NCBI GenBank assembly: GCA_002372235.1
Contig: DFJI01000003.1
Location: 603-19,162, forward strand
From: Prevotella sp. UBA3675
GTDB lineage: Bacteria > Bacteroidota > Bacteroidia > Bacteroidales > Bacteroidaceae
DNA length: 18,560 nucleotides
Reading direction: 5' to 3'
Shown here: in pieces, positions 14,033 to 18,560 of the stretch
Layout of the letters: every line of letters starts with the position of its first letter
Position numbering within the stretch: position 1 is the stretch's first letter
The notes under the pieces: generated by a model
The model's input: the letters and a program-made list of their open reading frames with translations, nothing else
The model's database searches: none
Told to the model about the DNA's origin: nothing
Program-made: the position numbers and the translations under genes

Positions 14033-14312
14033 CAATACGATGCGAAACGGTGGTTACACTCCAGGGCATTCTTGCTTAGGCAAGCGTCACCCTTCGGGAT
14101 GCCGAGCGGATGCGCTGCATCTCGTCGGGAGTCAGTTCAAAGTCGAAAATATCGTAGTCCTCGGCAATGTGGACGGCATTGGAGGAGCCGGGAATGGCGA
14201 TGGTGCCGCATTGCAGATGCCAGCGGAGCAAGACCTGATAGGCCGACTTGTTGTGGGCTTGGGCGATGCTAGTGATCACCTCATGCTGCGAGAGTGTCTT
14301 GATGCCCGTGCC
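14031..14312. repeat. 282-bp duplicated block, copy 1
   Basis: Identical to 15884-16165 except for four bases, with no indel. It holds the 3' end of an aldo/keto reductase gene plus 45 bp downstream. Both edges are abrupt: unrelated sequence begins at 14030 and 14313. Confidence 0.9.
14076..14312 (-). pseudogene. Aldo/keto reductase 3' fragment, copy 1
   Basis: About 79 codons encoding the C-terminal part of an aldo/keto reductase: KSAYQVLLRWHLQCGTIAIP, GSSNAVHIAEDYDIFDFEL, then TPDEMQRIRSASRR and TAA. This is the NADPH phosphate-binding end of the barrel. The catalytic tetrad is absent. The frame runs on to 14330 through unrelated sequence (MIVIDI). It lies inside the 282-bp duplicated block and abuts an unrelated plus-strand fragment at 14313. 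It cannot be functional. Confidence 0.85.
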
Positions 14313-14402
14313 AATGTCGATGACAATCACCGCCAGCGGCTGACGACAGGAGCTAACAGGATAATCTATGAGGAGTTTTGCAGGAAGTTCCCAAAGGTTT
14401 AA
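14313..14402 (+). pseudogene. 3' fragment of an unidentified gene
   Basis: From the edge of the duplicated block a plus-strand frame reads DDNHRQRLTTGANRIIYEEF and ends CRKFPKV with TAA at 14400-14402. The composition is protein-like, but it has no start of its own. I do not recognise the parent gene. The arrangement mirrors the SDR/ThrE junction near 5910, where two 3' fragments also meet at their broken ends. Confidence 0.4.
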
Positions 14403-14447
14403 TTCGTCTTTCCTCTCTATATAGGCATATATGGATTGTCCTGCAAA

Positions 14448-14502
14448 TTGGGGCAGGCTCTTGATTTCCTGATGTAGAATCGAGAGCCTGCCCCAAATTT
14501 TT
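14448..14502. terminator. Long-stem terminator
   Basis: TTGGGGCAGGCTC (14448-14460) pairs perfectly with GAGCCTGCCCCAA (14484-14496), with an ATTTTTT run on the plus strand. On the minus strand it lies 16 bp after the last gene of the DUF3791-DUF3990 operon, preceded by an A-run, with only a short T-tract after the stem. Probably bidirectional. Confidence 0.75.
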
Positions 14503-14517
14503 TAATTGCACTTTGTG

Positions 14518-14739
14518 TTACTTCACGCTCCCCGTCTTCAGTTCACTGTCGAGGAAACTGTAGACATAGCGGGAACTCTGGTGGTAGAGTCCGGTGGCGT
14601 CGCGCTGCAGGCGCTGGTAGGTGTCGGAGTTGATGACCGTGGCGAGAGCCTGCTCCATGGTGAGCTGCGGCTGGTCTTCGATGAGCAGCAGGGCGAGGTT
14701 CTTAACCATGTCGATTTTCATCTGTTCTTGTTCGCTCAT
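14518..14739 (-). CDS. Small companion protein of the DUF3990 cassette
   Basis: 73 residues, mostly helical, acidic at the N-terminus (MSEQEQMKIDMVKNLALLLI) with ALATVINSDTYQRLQRDATG in the middle. It starts inside the stop of the DUF3990 gene (ATGA overlap), so the two are translationally coupled. Its small size and third place in a tight cassette suggest an antitoxin or accessory subunit; this is inference from context. I know no function for the family. Confidence 0.75.
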   Translation of the reverse strand: MSEQEQMKIDMVKNLALLLIEDQPQLTMEQALATVINSDTYQRLQRDATGLYHQSSRYVYSFLDSELKTGSVK

Positions 14740-15209
14740 AGTCTTTTCAGGATTTTGACGGCACGCTCAGTACCGAAGAAGTATTGGAAGGTGATGCCGC
14801 GCATGTTGCGGAGATTGTGTACGAGCGTGGGCAGGTCGATGCTGCGGTTCTCATATTTCCATAGCTGCACGCCGACGCGGTCGTTGGCGATGGGGCCGAT
14901 AACGATGTCATAGTCGTGGGCGGGCTGGCGGTTGGAGTTGTTGCGGTTCAGCAGAATGAACTTGGCCCATTCCTCACTGTAGTCGTCGAAGCGAAGCACT
15001 CTCAGCTGCTCCATGGCCGTATCGTCGGCCTCGAAAGTAAGGACGGTGGGAACGCCAGTCTCCAACTGCTCCACTTTGGTCTTGGCCAGGTCCATAGCTT
15101 GAGTGTACTCGCGGCTAAGGTAGAAGCCTTGGCCGAAGTCCTTGTTGGGCTTCGATTTGTTGAGGTCGATTTCGCCAAAGTCCTCATTGGTGCCGTGATA
15201 GAGAATCAT
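14736..15209 (-). CDS. DUF3990 protein, putative ADP-ribosyltransferase-like toxin
   Basis: 157 residues. ILYHGTN (2-8) and KDFGQGFYLS (23-32) match the DUF3990 pattern and resemble the H and Y positions of ADP-ribosyltransferase folds (H5, Y30). A later YDIVIGPIANDRVG (100-113) is also family-typical. If the fold is right, it would transfer ADP-ribose from NAD to a cellular target. The reaction is inferred from the fold and not established here. The ATG overlaps the upstream DUF3791 stop (ATGA), and its own stop overlaps the next start, making a compact three-gene operon like toxin-antitoxin cassettes. Confidence 0.82.
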   Translation of the reverse strand: MILYHGTNEDFGEIDLNKSKPNKDFGQGFYLSREYTQAMDLAKTKVEQLETGVPTVLTFEADDTAMEQLRVLRFDDYSEEWAKFILLNRNNSNRQPAHDYDIVIGPIANDRVGVQLWKYENRSIDLPTLVHNLRNMRGITFQYFFGTERAVKILKRL

Positions 15210-15451
15210 ATGAGCGCACCTCCTTTCCTGTGGCAGTATTCGGCCATGTCGCTGACCATCGACTGGAACGACTGCGTGTGGCAGTAGTCGTAGTGCTCGT
15301 CGACGAACTTGATGCCCCCGAAACGGCTCAGGTAGTTGAACGCCTGCTTGAGCGTCAGTCCGAAGCGGCGGCCAAACTCGGCGGCAAAGATAAGCGTCCA
15401 CTCCATTTTGTCTGTCATGCTGTATGCCATAATCGCTGTTGGTCTTGTCAT
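15206..15451 (-). CDS. DUF3791 protein, partner of DUF3990
   Basis: 81 residues from ATG 15451, or 74 from the ATG at 15430. It matches the DUF3791 pattern: helix MEWTLIFAAEFGRRFGLTLK, QAFNYLSRFGGIKFVDEHYD, then HTQSFQSMVSDMAEY. The promoter TAACTTTG (15467-15460) places transcription near 15453, so 15451 would be a leaderless start and 15430 is the more usual choice. DUF3791 genes commonly precede DUF3990 genes and are thought of as a regulatory or antitoxin half; this is contextual inference. Confidence 0.8.
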   Translation of the reverse strand: MTRPTAIMAYSMTDKMEWTLIFAAEFGRRFGLTLKQAFNYLSRFGGIKFVDEHYDYCHTQSFQSMVSDMAEYCHRKGGALI

Positions 15452-15459
15452 TTCACCGA

Positions 15460-15467
15460 CAAAGTTA
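15460..15467 (-). promoter_or_regulatory. Promoter -7 element TAACTTTG of the DUF3791-DUF3990 operon
   Basis: The minus strand reads TAACTTTG, matching TAnnTTTG, directly ahead of the operon. Confidence 0.65.
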
Positions 15468-15482
15468 AGCATTTTTTTGCAG

Positions 15483-15533
15483 AATGATTCACTTTGCCCT
15501 ACATTTTATATATTATTTGTCGAAACAGGCGAT
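15483..15533 (-). repeat. Shared upstream element, copy B (DUF3791 operon)
   Basis: Partner of 13981-14032, at nearly the same distance from its promoter. The remaining sequence to 15604 shows no clear gene. A minus-strand frame ending LLSEQQLNIETKV with TAA near 15540 may be a 3' remnant. Confidence 0.5.
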
Positions 15534-15604
15534 TTCTTACACTTTTGTTTCTATGTTCAGCTGTTGCTCAGACAAAAGGCTACGGGTGAGCTCGTCGTTG
15601 GGCT

Positions 15605-15883
15605 TTATTCTACCCTTATCCAACGACCGCTTCGCTTTACCAGTCTCATGGTGCCGCTGAGCGTCCATGTACCATAACTGCCCCAGATGGTGGCGGTGAT
15701 GACGGAGGTGAACGACACGCTGGCTGAACCGTCACTGTTTGAGGTCACCACGACATCGCGCTTCTCTATCTTGTGATACTTCATCGAGCCGCTGGCCACC
15801 TCTTCCAGCCACTCGCGCTTGGTCTGCGTCTCACAGGCACAGACCATCAGCGTGCAGCATATTGTGGAAAGCAGTTTGTTCAT
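15605..15883 (-). CDS. Small lipoprotein, NTF2/SnoaL-like C-terminal part
   Basis: 92 residues starting MNKLLSTICCTLMVCACE, with a lipobox (VCAC, acylated Cys at 15 or 17). The rest (REWLEEVASGSMKYHKIEKR, then GSYGTWTLSGTMRLV and a final GRWIRVE) looks like the last half of an NTF2/SnoaL-type domain. Full domains need about 120 residues, so the protein may be shortened between the signal and the domain. The ATG lies exactly next to the left edge of the 282-bp duplicated block, 45 bp after the aldo/keto reductase remnant, so it was probably the next gene of that operon. Function unknown. Confidence 0.6.
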   Translation of the reverse strand: MNKLLSTICCTLMVCACETQTKREWLEEVASGSMKYHKIEKRDVVVTSNSDGSASVSFTSVITATIWGSYGTWTLSGTMRLVKRSGRWIRVE

Positions 15884-16165
15884 ATCAATACGATGCAAAA
15901 CGGTGGTTACACTCCAAGTCATTCTTGCTTAGGCAAGCGTCACCCTTCGGGATGCCGAGCGGATGCGCTGCATCTCGTCGGGAGTCAGTTCAAAGTCGAA
16001 AATATCGTAGTCCTCGGCAATGTGGACGGCATTGGAGGAGCCGGGAATGGCGATGGTGCCGCATTGCAGATGCCAGCGGAGCAAGACCTGATAGGCCGAC
16101 TTGTTGTGGGCTTGGGCGATGCTGGTGATCACCTCATGCTGCGAGAGTGTCTTGATGCCCGTGCC
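15884..16165. repeat. 282-bp duplicated block, copy 2
   Basis: Matches 14031-14312 at 278 of 282 positions. In this copy aldo/keto reductase homology continues about 28 bp past the right edge, so copy 2 is closer to the source arrangement. Confidence 0.9.
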
Positions 16166-16194
16166 GCGACCACCCAGTGGGAACCATGCTTCAA
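15929..16194 (-). pseudogene. Aldo/keto reductase 3' fragment, copy 2
   Basis: About 88 codons starting at LEAWFPLGGRGTGIKTLSQ, a typical aldo/keto reductase strand-loop region, and running through the same C-terminus as copy 1 to TAA at 15931-15929. The N-terminal two thirds, including all four catalytic residues, are missing. Upstream it is fused out of frame to the signal-peptide region of a lipoprotein gene at about 16191-16194. It is a remnant in a decayed redox operon and probably the donor of copy 1. Confidence 0.85.
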
Positions 16195-16274
16195 GTGTGG
16201 ACCTCTGCCTTCTGGCATTGCACGTTCAGGCAGGCCGTCAGGAGCAGGGCGATGGATGTGATTACTTTTCTCAT
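16191..16274 (-). pseudogene. Lipoprotein 5' fragment
   Basis: 27 codons: MRKVITSIALLLTACLNVQC, then QKAEVHT and TGA. It has a signal peptide with a lipobox at LLTAC (Cys15). It starts 10 bp after the SDR stop and breaks into aldo/keto reductase sequence. By analogy with the plus-strand cluster (SDR, lipoprotein flavodoxin, aldo/keto reductase) it may have been a lipoprotein flavodoxin; that is inference from gene order. Confidence 0.6.
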
Positions 16275-16284
16275 TGTTCTTTTT

Positions 16285-17130
16285 TTACCCTAACTGATAC
16301 TCGCCCGTTCGGATGGATGCGATGACACCACCATCGATGAGCAGGTCGGTGCCCGTAATAAACTTAGCATGCTCGCCCAGCAGGAAGGCTGCTGCCTCGG
16401 CTATCTCGTCGCTCGTACCTACACGCTGGGCGGCACTGGCATCAATCATGCGCTGGTAGCCCTCACCATTGGCGTTGAACTCATCGTAAGCCAGCGGGGT
16501 GACGATGATGCCTGGCGAGATGGTGTTGATGCGTGCACGGCGATTGCGCCATGAGGTGGCGGCGGCACGTTGGGCCTGCAGGTGGTTCATGCGCTTAGCA
16601 ATCATGTAGGCCAGACCGCTGTTCTGCATGGCCACGTCCTTGATGAAGGGTACGTCCTTCAGCTCCTCAGTAGGTGTGCGCACCAGTTGCAGCTCGACAT
16701 CGTTGAGGATGGGGTACATATAGGCGGCCTGACTGGAGATGATGAGTCCGGCACCGCCCTCGGCCATCACCTCGCCGAAGGCATCTACGGCATAGCCCGT
16801 GCCTACCATGTCGAGGTCAACGATGTGCTCCGGATTGGCCTGGTTGGGCGAAGCACCAGCCGTGTCGATGAAATACATCACAGGGCCCAGTTCTGCGGCT
16901 CGGTGTGCGAATGCCTCCACGCTTTCCTTCTTCAGAGCATTCACTACGAGCGAATCCACATCGTAGCCAGAGCGGCGGAAGTCCTCGCTGACGCGCTCCA
17001 ATGCCTGTTCGCTGATGTCGCCTAAGAGAATCTTCTTCCCTGCACCGATGCGGCGCACAATGGCGGTTCCCATACTACCGGCACCTAAGAGTGCCACTAC
17101 TTGCTTCTTCTCGTTTCTGTCGAAAATCAT
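16285..17130 (-). CDS. Short-chain dehydrogenase/reductase
   Basis: 281 residues from ATG 17130, chosen because a strong ribosome binding site (AGGAGG) lies 8 nt upstream. The Rossmann motif is LLGAGSMGTAIV, the serine region is LIISSQAAYMYP, and the YxxxK motif is AYMIAKRMN. The C-terminus SPGIIVTPLAYDE and FITGTDLLIDGG are complete. It is a paralogue of the SDR at 10515-11351 and the family source of the fragment at 5766-5912. It follows the O-acetyltransferase by 19 bp in a minus-strand operon. The substrate is unknown; reduction of a carbonyl with NAD(P)H is the family activity. Confidence 0.92.
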   Translation of the reverse strand: MIFDRNEKKQVVALLGAGSMGTAIVRRIGAGKKILLGDISEQALERVSEDFRRSGYDVDSLVVNALKKESVEAFAHRAAELGPVMYFIDTAGASPNQANPEHIVDLDMVGTGYAVDAFGEVMAEGGAGLIISSQAAYMYPILNDVELQLVRTPTEELKDVPFIKDVAMQNSGLAYMIAKRMNHLQAQRAAATSWRNRRARINTISPGIIVTPLAYDEFNANGEGYQRMIDASAAQRVGTSDEIAEAAAFLLGEHAKFITGTDLLIDGGVIASIRTGEYQLG

Positions 17131-17149
17131 ATTCTGTCCTCCTATTTTA

Positions 17150-17698
17150 TTATATATTCTTGATAAACTTTGCCGGATTGCCACCTACAATCGTGTTCGG
17201 TGCGACATCCTTGGTCACTACGGCACCTGCGGCCACTACGGCATTCTCGCCGATGGTCACGCCAGGCAAGATGATGGCTCCCACGCCAATCCATGCATTG
17301 CGACCGATGTGTACGGGCTTGCAGCGCAGCACCATGCGGTTCTCGAAGTCGTGGTTGTCGGTGACGATGCGCACGTTCGGGCCGATCATCACGCCGTCGT
17401 CGATGGTGATGCCGCCAGCGGCCATGCACGTCAGCGAATGGTTCACGAACACACCCTTGCCAATCTTCATCTGACGGGCGAAGTCAATCTGAACAGGTGG
17501 CATCAGATAGCTCGTCTTATCGAGATTGCCCGCAAACAGTTCTTCCTCTAACGGGCGAATCTGCTCTGGCTGCGGAGCCGTGGTGTTAATCTTGAAACAA
17601 ATGTTGGCGCAGTCGGTCATGTGATTGATGGCCTCTGCATACTCAGGTGTCGCCATATCAACATCAGCCCCTGATTTTAATTGCTCGAAAATATCCAT
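17150..17698 (-). CDS. Sugar O-acetyltransferase (maltose/galactoside acetyltransferase type)
   Basis: 182 residues from ATG 17698, where the family N-terminus begins (MDIFEQLKSGADVDMATPEY). A left-handed beta-helix of hexapeptide repeats follows: IGKGVFVNHSLTC, ITIDDGVMIGPNVRI, then GRNAWIGVGAIILPGVTIG and ENAVVAAGAVVTKDV, ending GGNPAKFI. The likely catalytic histidine is H116 in TDNHD. It transfers acetyl from acetyl-CoA to a sugar or similar alcohol. A longer frame upstream (to 17779) has a hydrophobic extension not seen in the family and is taken as leader. It is the first complete gene after the AraC remnant. Confidence 0.92.
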   Translation of the reverse strand: MDIFEQLKSGADVDMATPEYAEAINHMTDCANICFKINTTAPQPEQIRPLEEELFAGNLDKTSYLMPPVQIDFARQMKIGKGVFVNHSLTCMAAGGITIDDGVMIGPNVRIVTDNHDFENRMVLRCKPVHIGRNAWIGVGAIILPGVTIGENAVVAAGAVVTKDVAPNTIVGGNPAKFIKNI

Positions 17699-17805
17699 AT
17701 ACTCTAATTTTGATGGTGCAATGATGCGATTAAGCGAGAGCAGAGCCAAACTTGTTTGAGCTATGCCGAGCATGAGCATCTTCGCGACCTGTTTTTAACT
17801 GGGCG

Positions 17806-17849
17806 CAAAGGTATAATGAAAAAGGCAATCCGTCGTTACACGAATTGCC
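17806..17849 (-). promoter_or_regulatory. Promoter TACCTTTG with operator-like inverted repeat
   Basis: TACCTTTG (17813-17806, minus) matches TAnnTTTG about 107 bp ahead of the acetyltransferase start. AGGCAAT/ATTGCCT arms (17822-17828, 17843-17849) with a 14-bp spacer, partly extended by CGT/ACG, cover the -33 region. The layout repeats that at 8018-8068. Confidence 0.6.
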
Positions 17850-17875
17850 TCCAAACTTTCACATTTTGCAGAAAG

Positions 17876-18295
17876 TCACTTATTTCGGTACTCCGATGGC
17901 GTTTTCCCCAGCGTTTTCTTCACATAGCGGGAGAAGTGGGAGATATTCTCGAAGTGCATCAAGTTCGATACCTCCGTCAGCGTCTTTGTCGTATCATTGA
18001 GCAACGATACCAACTCAAAGGCCGCATAGAACTGAATCCACTGCGAGGCAGGCAGGTTGGTGACGGTGCGGGCTACCTGCGAGAGATACTTCGGCGTGAT
18101 GCAGAGCTTGTCGGCATAGAAGGCCACCTCGCGCTCCGTCCGTGCATGCTGCTGGGCCAGTGAGAGAAAACGGAGGAAGATGCGAGCCATATTATCATTT
18201 GTCTCCATCTGTGACAATCCGTGCTGGCATACTGTCTACAGGTCGAAGAGGAATATCTGCACCGTAGGACGTACTCTGACGTGGTGAAATTCCAT
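17876..18295 (-). pseudogene. AraC-family regulator, truncated and with an in-frame stop
   Basis: From ATG 18295 the frame reads MEFHHVRVRPTVQIFLFDL, hits TAG at 18238-18236, and continues as TVCQHGLSQMETNDNMARIF to a full C-terminal double HTH: VAFYADKLCITPKYLSQVAR, then LTEVSNLMHFENISHFSRYV and ending KTPSEYRNK. Only about 139 codons remain, against about 270-290 in intact relatives, so most of the sensing half is missing. Translation from TTG 18217 could still give a 113-residue DNA-binding half that retains both HTH motifs. Its promoter and the downstream operator survive. Confidence 0.75.
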
Positions 18296-18312
18296 TGACT
18301 ACATATCAGGAG

Positions 18313-18320
18313 CAAAAATA
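18313..18320 (-). promoter_or_regulatory. Promoter -7 element TATTTTTG ahead of AraC remnant
   Basis: The minus strand reads TATTTTTG, matching TAnnTTTG, 17 bp before the ATG at 18295. The region is very AT-rich, so chance is possible. Confidence 0.45.
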
Positions 18321-18372
18321 TAAAAAAACTGCATTATGATGACTATAAGGCAATAATTTTAAATAAAAAGGC

Positions 18373-18412
18373 AAAAAAGAGCGGCATCCAGAACTTAATC
18401 CGGATGCCGCTC
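18373..18412 (-). terminator. Intrinsic terminator of the Hsp20 gene
   Basis: GAGCGGCATCC (18379-18389) pairs with GGATGCCGCTC (18402-18412). On the minus strand the stem is followed by TTTTTT, 29 bp after the Hsp20 stop. Confidence 0.8.
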
Positions 18413-18441
18413 TCGTTGCATTTGCGGTTCATTAATGTCCG

Positions 18442-18560
18442 TTACGAGACCTCGATGGCCTTGGTGACCTTCTCCTTCGGCTCGGTCTTCGGCATCGTGA
18501 TGGTCAGGATGCCGTCTTCCACCTTGGCAGAAATCTTGTCACGAACCACATCGTCAGGCA
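18442..18560 (-). CDS. Small heat-shock protein Hsp20/alpha-crystallin, C-terminus only
   Basis: The last 39 codons of an Hsp20-family chaperone enter from the right edge: PDDVVRDKISAKVEDGILTI, TMPK, then a charged tail ending KAIEV and TAA. The GILTITMPK strand and the I-x-V tail motif are hallmarks of the alpha-crystallin domain end. These proteins bind unfolding proteins in the cytoplasm under heat or oxidative stress. The start and upstream signals lie outside the window. A terminator follows at 18412-18373. Confidence 0.88.
   Translation of the reverse strand, partial: PDDVVRDKISAKVEDGILTITMPKTEPKEKVTKAIEVS

Noticed and set aside
17699..17779. 27-residue N-terminal extension of the acetyltransferase
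   Set aside because: Family members begin at the MDIFEQLK position. The extension lies in the 5' leader downstream of the promoter and has no family match.
1..18560. CRISPR array, tRNA, rRNA, insertion sequence with transposase
   Set aside because: No regularly spaced repeats, cloverleaf signatures, rRNA motifs or transposase domains were seen on either strand by eye.

Overview
The window looks like a member of the Bacteroidales, most likely Prevotella or a close relative. Almost every transcription unit starts at a TAnnTTTG promoter element (TACCTTTG, TAACTTTG or TAATTTTG), which is the Bacteroidota -7 consensus. The gene content also fits: many AraC regulators, lipoprotein flavodoxins, DUF3791/DUF3990 cassettes and MNT/HepT remnants. 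No tRNA, rRNA, CRISPR array or intact transposase is visible. The genus is inferred; the phylum is well supported.

Layout. Positions 1-2440 (minus) hold a promoter-driven amino-acid adenylation protein cut by the window edge, an AraC regulator, and a Sel1-repeat stub in that regulator's leader. Positions 2462-2971 hold a divergent-promoter repeat followed by a small unknown gene. Positions 3194-4813 hold a promoter, a well-folded structured RNA, and a gene that fuses sigma-70 region 1.2/2 in frame to a PD-(D/E)XK nuclease-like domain. This is the most unusual object in the window. Positions 4957-6949 hold a frameshifted secreted protein, an SDR 3' fragment joined head to head with a ThrE exporter 3' fragment, and a lipoprotein.

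Positions 7159-13140 (plus) are an AraC-headed redox operon: AraC, operator-like inverted repeat and promoter, flavodoxin, YqhD-type aldehyde/alcohol dehydrogenase, lipoprotein flavodoxin, SDR, truncated lipoprotein flavodoxin, aldo/keto reductase and FMN reductase. Together they suggest NAD(P)H- and FMN-dependent reduction of carbonyls or quinones under regulator control. Positions 13474-15451 (minus) carry two toxin-antitoxin-like units: an MNT nucleotidyltransferase with a broken HepT, and an overlapping three-gene DUF3791-DUF3990 cassette. A terminator and gene fragments lie between them.

Positions 15605-18295 (minus) are a second, decayed redox cluster: a damaged AraC, an inverted repeat and promoter, a sugar O-acetyltransferase, an SDR, and remnants of a lipoprotein, an aldo/keto reductase and an NTF2-like lipoprotein. 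An Hsp20 gene enters at the right edge.

A recurring theme is mosaicism. Broken genes, duplicated 3' ends (a 282-bp block at about 98.6% identity) and duplicated promoter regions recur through the window. Complete genes sit between terminators and inverted repeats, with fragments of neighbouring families spliced between them.
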